NCBI RefSeq assembly: GCF_005280585.1
Contig: NZ_SZVO01000009.1
Location: 1-64,000 of the forward strand
Length of the DNA: 64,000 nt
Source of the DNA: Dyadobacter frigoris
Lineage (GTDB): Bacteria > Bacteroidota > Bacteroidia > Cytophagales > Spirosomataceae
Direction: 5' to 3'
Of the stretch, positions 1 through 7,915 are shown in pieces. The position numbers and the translations under genes were made by a program. Within the stretch, counting starts at the first letter, position 1, and each line of letters opens with the position of its first letter. The notes under the pieces were generated by a model. It saw only the letters and a list, made by a program, of their open reading frames with translations. It had not been told where the DNA came from and made no database searches.

Positions 1-216
1 AATCCCACGTAGTTTAAATTGCCTAAAATGATAGTAAATTGTCTGCCAAGCAGGATATTTGCTATCTATATTCCGCCATTGAACACCAGTTTCATTTAAC
101 CATAATATGGCATTTACTATGGTTCGCAAGGAATGTTTTCTTGATCTTTTGTTGTCAATTATTTTTTCTACAAATTGCCATTGAGAGTCAGTCATTTCTG
201 TGAAATTCGTTTTCAT
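1..216 (-). CDS. IS5-type transposase, N-terminal part (cut by window edge)
   Basis: The minus strand reads a continuous 72-codon frame from the ATG at 214-216 to the window edge. It opens MKTNFTEMTDSQWQFVEKII and contains the stretch AILWLNETGVQWRNI, typical of the N-terminal DUF4096-like region of IS5-group transposases (established family knowledge). The DDE catalytic part would lie outside the window. The frame has no stop, so the gene may be intact, but only its first fifth or so is visible. The gene points away from the AbiE remnant at 277-632, which it appears to have interrupted. Confidence 0.85.
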   Translation of the reverse strand, partial: MKTNFTEMTDSQWQFVEKIIDNKRSRKHSLRTIVNAILWLNETGVQWRNIDSKYPAWQTIYYHFRQFKLRGI

Positions 217-270
217 TAAAACTTGTTTGAGGTGAGATTCAACAAGTTTAACGACTGGCTCTCATTGTTA
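1..270 (-). mobile_element. IS5-family insertion sequence, upstream end
   Basis: The transposase start lies close to the upstream end of the element. A perfect 9-bp inverted repeat, AAACTTGTT at 219-227 and AACAAGTTT at 241-249, lies just before the start codon and may be part of the terminal region. The frame of the neighbouring abiEi remnant is open only from 277, so the element boundary is placed between about 250 and 276 by inference. The other end and any target duplication are outside the window. Confidence 0.6.
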
Positions 271-276
271 GTTTAA

Positions 277-579
277 TACAATCCAAAACATACTCTTAGT
301 TTACCATATTATAGTTTTGGTATCAAAAGTGTAGTTTTGGGTGACAGGCAGTTTGCGCTTATGGCTACTCCTGAAAAAGCCGTTTGTGACAAAATTGTTG
401 CTACTCCCGGGGTGATATTGAGAAGTAAAATTTCGGCTGCCGGGTATCTTTTGGAAGATCTCAGAATGGATGAAAGCCAGTTGAAACAGCTTGATATCAG
501 CATGATGGAGAGCTGGTTAGCGGATTGCCCAAAAAAAGACAGTTTAGCGACGATGATAAAAATGATAAAGGAACTATGA
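277..579 (+). pseudogene. AbiEi-like antitoxin, 5'-truncated remnant
   Basis: The plus-strand frame from 277 to the TGA at 577-579 gives a protein tail containing MATPEKAVCDKIVATPGV and YLLEDLRMDE, characteristic of the C-terminal half of AbiEi-like (type IV toxin-antitoxin) antitoxin/regulator proteins. No proper start or N-terminal winged-helix domain is present, because the frame is cut at about 277 next to the IS5 element. The family assignment rests on recognised motifs and on the 4-bp ATGA overlap with an AbiEii-like start, the standard antitoxin-toxin order. A TTG at 337 could serve as a start but would give only a fragment. Confidence 0.7.
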
Positions 580-632
580 TAAAAGATTGGCTTGATTCAT
601 ACAAACCTGTAAATAGGGACTCTATTCCATAA
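576..632 (+). pseudogene. AbiEii-like nucleotidyltransferase toxin, first 18 codons only
   Basis: An ATG at 576-578 overlaps the antitoxin stop (ATGA) and reads MIKDWLDSYKPVNRD, followed by SIP and a TAA at 630-632. The opening matches the N-terminus of AbiEii nucleotidyltransferase toxins, which are normally close to 300 residues. The nucleotidyltransferase core (GGT...DLD) is absent. The reading runs directly into the 3' end of the opposite-strand SDR gene, whose stop is at 622-624. This is therefore a deletion junction. No toxin activity is expected. Confidence 0.65.
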
Positions 633-1560
633 CACCGTCATTAAAGTGCCGTCGTACCGCTTCACAAGCATTATCCTGATAAGCCTCATTCTTTAAATCA
701 GGAAAAATAGTACTTTGATCTACAACCGGCCCAACTAACACATTTTCTTCACTACCGTAAAATACGCCGCTTTTATACAACGGATTGGTTATTCCATCCA
801 CCAATCTTTTAGTGCCCGTTTCCAGTGAATGCGACAGACCCATCAGCGGAAAAATGAAGGGCATCAGCAAATTGTTGTAAAAAAACCTGAAAACCGGCGA
901 AAATGTATCCGCCGTCCGGGTGTCTTGTGTGCTTCCCGGGCTCATACTGATCATTTTTATTCCGGGATGTTTTCTTGCCATGGCCGCCAACCACATTTCG
1001 CCTATATATTTTACCTGTCCGTAAATAATCATTCCGTCTGCTTTTTTGTCGTCAAAAAAAGAACCGTTCATGATTGTTTCAAATTCTTCCACAGAGGATG
1101 ATTGCAATGGATGAAGTTTCATTTTCATTTTTGGTATTCCTCGTGACGCTTCGCTGCCAACAAATAGCGCTATCCTTTTTAATTTGTTGTTTTTGATCAG
1201 TTCTTCAAGTAAAACGGCATGACCCAGCACATTGGCTGCAAATATCTCCGTGACGCCATCCTTAGTCAAATTCATTGGATTTTTTCCGCCACCGCCGGCA
1301 TTCATAATGAGTGCGTCTATTGGATTTTTCAAAGATTTTACCGCCAGGCGGACAGATTCCGGATCGGCGACATCCATCATGATAATTTCAAAAGTGCTTT
1401 TTCCTGTTTTTTGTTCGAGGTCGCTTTTTGCCTGTCGTGCTTTGTCTTCGTTACGACATGCGAGGTATACTTTTTCGGTTCCATTAAGCATGGCAAGTTG
1501 CTTTGCTGTTTCTTTCCCGATACCGGAATTAGCGCCGGTTATCATGATTGATTTATTCAT
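622..1560 (-). CDS. SDR-family oxidoreductase (protochlorophyllide/retinol reductase-like)
   Basis: A 312-residue short-chain dehydrogenase/reductase, a soluble NAD(P)-dependent oxidoreductase whose substrate cannot be read from sequence. The Rossmann cofactor motif TGANSGIG is at residues 8-15, the NAG motif (MNAGG) near 88-92, and the catalytic YxxxK is seen as YGQVK near residue 180. The CRNEDKA stretch after strand 2 resembles the protochlorophyllide/retinol reductase-like group, where a basic residue there favours NADP. The gene diverges from an AraC regulator at 1753, its probable regulator. Its stop codon lies inside the AbiEii remnant. Confidence 0.88.
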   Translation of the reverse strand: MNKSIMITGANSGIGKETAKQLAMLNGTEKVYLACRNEDKARQAKSDLEQKTGKSTFEIIMMDVADPESVRLAVKSLKNPIDALIMNAGGGGKNPMNLTKDGVTEIFAANVLGHAVLLEELIKNNKLKRIALFVGSEASRGIPKMKMKLHPLQSSSVEEFETIMNGSFFDDKKADGMIIYGQVKYIGEMWLAAMARKHPGIKMISMSPGSTQDTRTADTFSPVFRFFYNNLLMPFIFPLMGLSHSLETGTKRLVDGITNPLYKSGVFYGSEENVLVGPVVDQSTIFPDLKNEAYQDNACEAVRRHFNDGVME

Positions 1561-1721
1561 AATTTAGTTTTTGATATATTTTGGCGGATGTAATTTCAGG
1601 ACAAAATTAAGCAGAGTACATGATTTCGACTTGCCAGAAAATTTATTTTACCTGCTTGATCGTATGAATGTTTTTATTCGAAACTGAAAATTTTCAGGAC
1701 GATTTGCATTGATAGGTATCG

Positions 1722-1729
1722 TATATTTG
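1722..1729 (+). promoter_or_regulatory. Candidate Bacteroidota -7 box for the AraC gene
   Basis: TATATTTG matches the TAnnTTTG -7 element used by the Bacteroidota housekeeping sigma factor and lies 23 bp before the ATG at 1753. A TTTG is found 15 bp upstream, slightly closer than the usual -33 spacing. Inferred only. Confidence 0.4.
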
Positions 1730-1752
1730 CTCAACCGATTACTATTTTATCA

Positions 1753-2670
1753 ATGGATGCACTGAGCGAAATTCTGGAAATCATAAAACATAAAGGTGTT
1801 GTATATGAAAAAATAGATTTCTCGGCACCCTGGGGTATAGCGCTGCCGGATGATAATAATGCGCAGTTTTGGCGGCTGGTAAAGGGAAAGTGCATAGTCA
1901 CAATTCCCGGTGAATCCATGATTGAAATGAAAGAAGGCGATACCGTTTTAGTACCCAACGGAGCTGCTCACTGGATAGCTGACAGCGCCGATAGTAAACG
2001 AATTCCTTCCTCCGAATTCCTGAAAGCGCGGGACAGTGGTAATCATTTATTTTCAGGTGCGGGTGAGAAAACCATTATGATTGGCGGTCATTTTGCGTTT
2101 GAAGACAAACCCGGACACCCATTTTTAAAGGATTTGCCAAAAGTGATTCATATTAATAATTTGGAGCCGGGCGTGAATAGCTGGCTCAGGATGACTTGCG
2201 ACCTGATTTTTAATGAACTTGATCAGGAGCAGCCCGGAAGCAGGAAAATAATCAACAGTCTTGCTGATGCCATATTTATCCATATTATCCGTGCTTACCT
2301 GAAACAGTCGGGAGATGGCGGCGGCTTTCTTTCTGCGCTGAACGACGAAAGGATCAGCTCCGTATTAAAAATGATGCAATATGCTCCCGAGAAAAACTGG
2401 ACGATAGAGCAGTTATCCAGACACGCAGGAATGTCCCGATCTTCCTTTTGCATAGCTTTTAAAAAACTGGTTGGAGAAACGCCTTTGGAGTATTTGACAA
2501 ACTGGCGAATGATGAAGGCAAAAGAAATCTTGGCACAGGGTAATGAAAAAATCAGTGAAGTGGCCCTGAAAGTAGGTTATCAGTCAGAAGCAGCATTTAG
2601 CCGGATATTTAAATTGAAAGTCAATCAAACTCCGTCCTTTTTTAAACAGGAAAAAAAGTCTTTGCATTAG
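1753..2670 (+). CDS. AraC-family transcriptional regulator with N-terminal cupin
   Basis: A 305-residue regulator. Residues 1 to about 185 form a cupin-like sensor domain of the AraC_binding/Cupin_6 type, with the stretch EGDTVLVPNGAAHWI near residue 62. Residues 200-300 carry the two AraC helix-turn-helix units (WTIEQLSRHAGMSRSSF, then ISEVALKVGYQSEAAFSRIF). It likely binds a small molecule and activates the divergent SDR gene at 622-1560 across the shared 192-bp spacer. This arrangement is common for AraC/oxidoreductase pairs, but the ligand is unknown. A similar AraC-SDR pair lies at 6858-8839. Confidence 0.88.
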   Translation: MDALSEILEIIKHKGVVYEKIDFSAPWGIALPDDNNAQFWRLVKGKCIVTIPGESMIEMKEGDTVLVPNGAAHWIADSADSKRIPSSEFLKARDSGNHLFSGAGEKTIMIGGHFAFEDKPGHPFLKDLPKVIHINNLEPGVNSWLRMTCDLIFNELDQEQPGSRKIINSLADAIFIHIIRAYLKQSGDGGGFLSALNDERISSVLKMMQYAPEKNWTIEQLSRHAGMSRSSFCIAFKKLVGETPLEYLTNWRMMKAKEILAQGNEKISEVALKVGYQSEAAFSRIFKLKVNQTPSFFKQEKKSLH

Positions 2671-3146
2671 ACAGTGCCACGATTTTCTTTGCCATCTGTT
2701 ATGAGTATTCAGCTAAAATATTGTTCCGGGCGTTAATCTGAAAGCCGACTGCCAACTGCACTACAGCATAATTAGTGATTCGGTCTGATATTTATGATAT
2801 TTACCAGACATATCAAAACAAGAAAACACCTTCCCGAATCATCAGAAAAGTGTTTTTGATTCAACCCGTACTTACATTGATTCCGTTACTGGTAAGCGTA
2901 TCTTACGCAGATTGCTGGTTGTGTTCGGGCAAAAGCGTTCATACGGATTTACCGTTTAATAAAATTTAGAAATATTTCTATATCATTTTTGTAGAAATTT
3001 TACGGGTATATCGGTAATTGGTCCGTCACCTGAATAAATTGATTTTTAACTTATTTAGTTTGTGCGTTACGTTATGCCGCCTGACCAGGCCTGTTTGGGA
3101 GTTATACACGAGGTATAACTCGTTAAAATACCGGGATTGAAAAGTT
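2671..3146. other. Intergenic stretch without a recognisable gene
   Basis: I see no convincing coding sequence. A 64-codon frame at 2775-2969 has no recognisable features. A perfect 8-bp inverted repeat, AGTTATAC at 3100-3107 and GTATAACT at 3113-3120 around ACGAG, could be an operator or a small hairpin. Confidence 0.5.
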
Positions 3147-3410
3147 TTGACTTGTAATATTTTTTTAATCTTAGATCAACTTTTACGTCACAAGTGGCTG
3201 TTAGTCGAAAAACACTACGTCAAAAAAAGCAATATCTCCAATGGAATTTATCATTTTACGGGAAATACGGGACAGATAAAACTGAATATTGCGGAAGGAA
3301 AAAGTGATCATATTAAAATCATCTTCCCGCGAAATCATTCGCCCCTCGAATCACTGAATACCATTATCGGAGCCGAAGAAATTGTCAGCTTGTTATTTGC
3401 TGTATTTTGA
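3147..3410 (+). CDS. Uncharacterised small ORF (87 aa), possibly a remnant
   Basis: A TTG-initiated frame with a plausible soluble C-terminal half (NISNGIYHFTGNTGQIKLNI, then GAEEIVSLLFAVF). I recognise no family, signal peptide or membrane segment. It lies 188 bp before the propeller kinase gene on the same strand. It could be a real small protein, the tail of a decayed gene, or chance. Confidence 0.25.
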   Translation: MTCNIFLILDQLLRHKWLLVEKHYVKKSNISNGIYHFTGNTGQIKLNIAEGKSDHIKIIFPRNHSPLESLNTIIGAEEIVSLLFAVF

Positions 3411-3597
3411 TAAAGTACATGATAAGAATACTACGGCGCGCAGAACTCAACGTTTCTTAAATAATTAGAGAAAATTCTATGTTTATAGTGACTTTCTACA
3501 AAACCTGCGTAGAATATAGGACGGATTTGTAGATGAACTGTCGACTATAAACGTATCCAGATGTTACATACCAGCCTCCTCTAAAAAAAGAAACGTT

Positions 3598-6500
3598 ATG
3601 AAAAAAGTTCTGCTTATTCTGATTATCCTCTCGTTTTATCTGCACACGGAGCAGGTAAATGCCCAAAAAAATTACACAGTCACACATTACACAGGTGACA
3701 ATGGCCTGCCTCAAAACAGTATCAAGAGCATAGCTGCGGATTCCGAAGGTTATATCTGGATGGGTACCGAAGACGGCCTGGTACGGTACGATGGAAATCG
3801 GTTTTACACTTTCAACCGTTTTAATCTTGATATTACCAATACGCGTTCCATTTTTATTCAACCTGCGCTGAGAAACAAGAAGCCGGGTCGTGAGAAAGCT
3901 GCCTATGTGCATGGAAGAAACGCTGTGAGTTATGTTTATTTTCTAGGTGGTCAAGCTGTTAAAATTGAGAATGGAAAAGCTTCCCGTGATACAACTTATT
4001 ACAATCAGGATTTAAATCGTTTTAAACCTTTAAGGAACGATACTTCCGATCTGTTTTTATCAACCGGCTTACCGAATTTTATTAATACAATGCACAAGCC
4101 TGGCCGATATCTGGTGCGGACGGGGAATGGAGATAATGATTTCTTTATCTGCGATAATAAGAAATTTACTTTTTATTCCGACTGGAAAAAACAGTACAGT
4201 TATGATTATCCGGTCAATAATCTTTGGAATTATTTTACGATTGGTGATAATCTTTACTATTTTAATGATGACAGCAAGGGCTTTAAAAGTTTTTCAGAAA
4301 ATAGAATACTGAACCAGCCGCTTTCCGGAGATATCATCAAGCATCCGTTGTACAAAGGGCAAAAAATACAAATTAAGATTTACTGGAACAATGTGGCGGA
4401 TCAGGTTTATCTTTATTTAGATAAATATTTATATAGGCTGGATGTAATAAAGGACGGAGGGTTTGGTGGTAAACGGCTAACTACCAAACTTTTGGTCGAA
4501 GATTTTGATCTGATTTCGCAAGGGATAGAAGAAGTTTATCAGGATGAGGCAACCGGAAAAATTTTCCTGGGAAGCGGTACAGAAGGCCTTTTTGTATTAA
4601 GTAAACATCAGTTTTTAACACTGAATATTAACGGAGATTTCAGGGAAAACGTCTTTTATGCACAACTGCCTTACGGAGAAAATGATATACTGACACCTAA
4701 CGGAAAAATTGTAGGAAAGAATTTTATAACAGGTAAGGTAACCGAAAAGTCACTGTCTGTGCTATCCAATGCCAATGCTGCGGATAAACTTATTTTGGTG
4801 AAAGATAAAGACGGGACGCTGTGGACTAAGCGGGGAAATATATTGATTCATCTGGATGAGAAGAATAAAAAGGTCTTAAATACATGGAATTTTAAATATA
4901 ACATTCAAACTATTTATCAGGATGGAAGGAATAAATTATGGTTGGGAGCTGACGCAGAAGGATTATTTACTATAAACCTTGATGATCCCAATGCAAGCCC
5001 CGTATTATTTCTGGGAAAGCCTTTTTTCAATACTACCGTCATAAAAAATCTCTCGGCTGACCGTTTGGTTGTAGGAACGCCATCCGGATTGTATACCGTT
5101 GATATTCATACGAAAAATCAGAAAATGGTGGAGGGAACAAAGGGGGTTCATATAAAGAGTATATATATTGATAAAAAAAAAGATATCTGGTTGACCGCAC
5201 TTGAAAAGGGGCTCATGCTTTTAACGGAAAGCGGTAAGCTGGTAACATTTCCTCTGGATATAAACCGGTACCTTGCCAGTCCTCACTATATTATTCCTGA
5301 TAATCTGGGTTATTTTTGGATCCCGACAAACAAAGGCCTTTTTCAGGTTTCCCAAAGGGACTTATTGGCATTTGCACAAGAGGCAATAAGCGATAAGGGG
5401 TTGAAAGTCAATCCTGATTATCCGGATACGGAGTTGTTTTACAGTTATCATTCCATGGACGAGGGGTTTAAGACCAATGAATTCAACGGTGGTTGTGAGC
5501 CCTGCGCAGTCAAACTTTCCAATCATTATTTTTCTTTACCGTCACTAAACGGATTGGTTTGGTTTCAACCTGAGAAAATCGGTAATGCCGAATCGACGGG
5601 ACACATACTATTAGACAGGGCTGAGGTAAATAAATCAATATTACCTGTTTCGGGCGATACGATTCGCTTTCCGTTAAATCCTGAACAAATAAAGCTGCAT
5701 TTTTCGACGGCTTATTTTGGGAATCAGTACAATCTCAAAATTTCATATGCCCTGGTCAGGGAAAATGCTGCGGTAAATCCGGGAGCCTGGATCCCTGTGG
5801 ATGAAAAAGCTTTCAAAATAGAATTTTCCAATTTAAACTCTGGAAATTACACCTTGATCGTCAGAAAACTAAATGGCTTCGGAATAAATAATTACACGAT
5901 CAAAAAGGTATATTTTATTGTACCGCTTTTATGGTATCAAACCTGGTGGGCCAATGTTTTGATGGTGATGCTGTTTATTGCAGCCATTTACATTTACTTT
6001 ATATGGAAGCTTAGAAATGTACAAGTCGAAAATGCCAGATTGGAAGAAGTGGTAACCCGACGCACCACAAGGCTCAACGAGACTTTGAAGGATCTGGAAG
6101 AATCTAAAAATGAAATGTCGCAGCAAGTGCACATGCTTTCCCGGTTGTTGACTTCCATGACGCATGATATCCAGTCGCCGCTGAATTTTATAAGGCTTAC
6201 ATCCGGGAATATTCCCAAATTAATAGAAAAAGGCCAATTGAAAGATGTGGCAATGCTGGGTGAAATAATTTCCGATTCTTCCCGAAGTATGAGCAGCTTG
6301 CTGAGTGGGCTGCTGGATTATATCAAGGCCCATGTGTATGAAAACAGCCTGCATTTTGAAGAAATAAACCTGAAACTGCTGGTGGATGAAAAGCTGGAAA
6401 TTTTCAAAAATATGATTACTGAAAACGGTTCGCAATTCAGGAACGAAATCAGTGATGATACCCAGGTTTATTGTGATTATCAAATGCTCGGGATCATGAT

Positions 6501-6801
6501 CCACAACCTGATTGACAATGCCGCAAAGTTTACCCGGAAAGGAGAGATCAGAATTTATTTTAATATCAATAACGAAAATGGAAGAGAACTTGTGATTTCC
6601 AATACAACTGTGGGCGTGCCAAAGGAAATACAGGATATGATCAATGCACCGAAAAAGGAAAATGTAACGTTGTCAGCACTTCCCGGACAAACAAGAACAA
6701 GCCTGGGACTGCTGATTGTCAAGGAGATTGCGGCGCTTGTTGGTGTCGGTCTGAGAGTAACACAATCCAATGTCACCAGTTTTCATTTGATATTTAAATA
6801 A
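3598..6801 (+). CDS. Periplasmic beta-propeller sensor histidine kinase
   Basis: A 1067-residue membrane sensor kinase. A signal peptide ends near residue 22 (VNAQ). Regulator-propeller repeats follow to about 690, starting with HYTGDNGLPQNSIKSI and GYIWMGTEDGLVRYDG. A Y_Y_Y-type beta-sandwich precedes one membrane segment at about 781-803. A HisKA domain has the phospho-accepting His at 856 (MTHDIQSPL), and a HATPase has the N-box near 971 (NLIDNAAKF). There is no fused receiver or AraC domain, so it is not a classical hybrid two-component system; it must signal to a separate regulator. In the HATPase G1 box the usual Asp is Asn1002 (ISNTTVGVP), and the G2 box reads SLGL, so catalytic competence is uncertain. 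It is a close architectural paralogue of 57875-60943. An AraC gene follows 56 bp downstream. Confidence 0.9.
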   Translation: MKKVLLILIILSFYLHTEQVNAQKNYTVTHYTGDNGLPQNSIKSIAADSEGYIWMGTEDGLVRYDGNRFYTFNRFNLDITNTRSIFIQPALRNKKPGREKAAYVHGRNAVSYVYFLGGQAVKIENGKASRDTTYYNQDLNRFKPLRNDTSDLFLSTGLPNFINTMHKPGRYLVRTGNGDNDFFICDNKKFTFYSDWKKQYSYDYPVNNLWNYFTIGDNLYYFNDDSKGFKSFSENRILNQPLSGDIIKHPLYKGQKIQIKIYWNNVADQVYLYLDKYLYRLDVIKDGGFGGKRLTTKLLVEDFDLISQGIEEVYQDEATGKIFLGSGTEGLFVLSKHQFLTLNINGDFRENVFYAQLPYGENDILTPNGKIVGKNFITGKVTEKSLSVLSNANAADKLILVKDKDGTLWTKRGNILIHLDEKNKKVLNTWNFKYNIQTIYQDGRNKLWLGADAEGLFTINLDDPNASPVLFLGKPFFNTTVIKNLSADRLVVGTPSGLYTVDIHTKNQKMVEGTKGVHIKSIYIDKKKDIWLTALEKGLMLLTESGKLVTFPLDINRYLASPHYIIPDNLGYFWIPTNKGLFQVSQRDLLAFAQEAISDKGLKVNPDYPDTELFYSYHSMDEGFKTNEFNGGCEPCAVKLSNHYFSLPSLNGLVWFQPEKIGNAESTGHILLDRAEVNKSILPVSGDTIRFPLNPEQIKLHFSTAYFGNQYNLKISYALVRENAAVNPGAWIPVDEKAFKIEFSNLNSGNYTLIVRKLNGFGINNYTIKKVYFIVPLLWYQTWWANVLMVMLFIAAIYIYFIWKLRNVQVENARLEEVVTRRTTRLNETLKDLEESKNEMSQQVHMLSRLLTSMTHDIQSPLNFIRLTSGNIPKLIEKGQLKDVAMLGEIISDSSRSMSSLLSGLLDYIKAHVYENSLHFEEINLKLLVDEKLEIFKNMITENGSQFRNEISDDTQVYCDYQMLGIMIHNLIDNAAKFTRKGEIRIYFNINNENGRELVISNTTVGVPKEIQDMINAPKKENVTLSALPGQTRTSLGLLIVKEIAALVGVGLRVTQSNVTSFHLIFK

Positions 6802-6857
6802 TAGTACATTAGATTGTAAGAATATTTTTTGTTGTTTGATTTTCATACTATTGTATT

Positions 6858-7754
6858 ATGAAAATGAAAGAGACAGCGAGCGTTTTTCACCAACGGCTAT
6901 TACATGATAATTCTGATCCTGGCAAGTTTACGGTTTACAGGACCGAAGACCTTTGTGGCGTAACGCCATTACCTCATAGCCGACGTGATTTTTACAAGAT
7001 TTCGCTGGTGACTAAGGGAGAAGGGATTCTTTCTTTTGCAGACAAAACTTTTCATCTTAAGGATGGCGTCCTGGTTTTTTTTAATCCGATGATTCCCTAT
7101 TCCTGGAAGCCGTTATCGACAAACGACAGCGGCTATCATTGTTTGTTTACCGAGGATTTTATAAGCCATCAGCTCAAAGCGGAAAGTCTTTCGAGGTCGC
7201 CGCTCTTTCATGCTGAGGGAAACCATGTGTTGGTTGCGGATGAAAAAACCATCAAATTGTTGTCGGGTATTTACCAGCAGATGATCACGGAAATGAATTC
7301 CGGTTATGTACATAAATATGAGCTGCTGCGGAGTTACATCCAGATTATCATGCATGAAGCGCTTAAAATTGAGCCGCTGAAGGAGCAAAATTCGGGAAAT
7401 TCGGCGGCGCGGATCAGCACGCTTTTTATGGATCTTCTGGAAAAACAATTTCCGGTTCTTTCTCCTCAGCATTCCCTCGATATTAAAAATGCCAATGAAT
7501 TTGCAAACCGTTTGGCCATTCATACCAATCACCTGAACCGTGCGCTCAAAGAAACTACCGGAAATACTACGACCGAAATTATCTCAACAAGAATTATAAA
7601 AGAAGCCAAAGATCTGCTCCGGCACAGCAGCTGGGATATCGGAGAAATCGGATACTGTCTGGGTTTTGAGCATGCCTCCAATTTTAATATCTTTTTCAAG
7701 AAACAGACAGGGTTGTCTCCCAATCAATTCCGTAAACAATCTGTGCTAATATAG
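6858..7754 (+). CDS. AraC-family transcriptional regulator
   Basis: A 298-residue regulator with an N-terminal cupin-type sensor half (ISLVTKGEGILSFADK, then VLVFFNPMIPYSWKP) and a C-terminal AraC HTH pair at about 195-295, ending FNIFFKKQTGLSPNQFRKQ. This subfamily (helix-turn-helix domain-containing protein in Bacteroidota) often sits beside SDR or aldo/keto reductase genes, and here an SDR follows 161 bp downstream on the same strand. It could control that SDR, itself, or both. It has no receiver domain, so it is not an obvious direct target of the upstream kinase. Confidence 0.87.
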   Translation: MKMKETASVFHQRLLHDNSDPGKFTVYRTEDLCGVTPLPHSRRDFYKISLVTKGEGILSFADKTFHLKDGVLVFFNPMIPYSWKPLSTNDSGYHCLFTEDFISHQLKAESLSRSPLFHAEGNHVLVADEKTIKLLSGIYQQMITEMNSGYVHKYELLRSYIQIIMHEALKIEPLKEQNSGNSAARISTLFMDLLEKQFPVLSPQHSLDIKNANEFANRLAIHTNHLNRALKETTGNTTTEIISTRIIKEAKDLLRHSSWDIGEIGYCLGFEHASNFNIFFKKQTGLSPNQFRKQSVLI

Positions 7755-7857
7755 ATTGCAGTTTTCTTCATGGTATAGACTGCGAATAATTTCCGGGCAT
7801 GTTTTGATTTCATAAGTAAGTATTTGAATGGCATAAGTTCTGCGTTCCGGGAGCTGG

Positions 7858-7865
7858 TAAATTTG
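7858..7865 (+). promoter_or_regulatory. Candidate -7 box for the SDR at 7916
   Basis: TAAATTTG matches the Bacteroidota TAnnTTTG -7 consensus and lies 50 bp before the SDR start. I see no clear -33 TTG at ideal spacing. It suggests the SDR has its own promoter instead of depending on AraC read-through. Confidence 0.4.
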
Positions 7866-7915
7866 TATTGGCAAATAGGGGCTTATAATCCCGGGATTTA
7901 AAAAATGCAGAAATC

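Noticed and set aside
2775..2969. 64-residue ORF in the spacer
   Set aside because: No recognisable features, low coding quality, no neighbour context.
3496..3912. Minus-strand ORF overlapping the propeller kinase start
   Set aside because: Antisense to the signal peptide and first propeller blade of a strong gene; no features.
3598..7754. Hybrid two-component system split into kinase and AraC halves
   Set aside because: No receiver domain is present in either gene, and the AraC protein has its own cupin sensor; the architecture is a stand-alone kinase followed by an ordinary AraC regulator.
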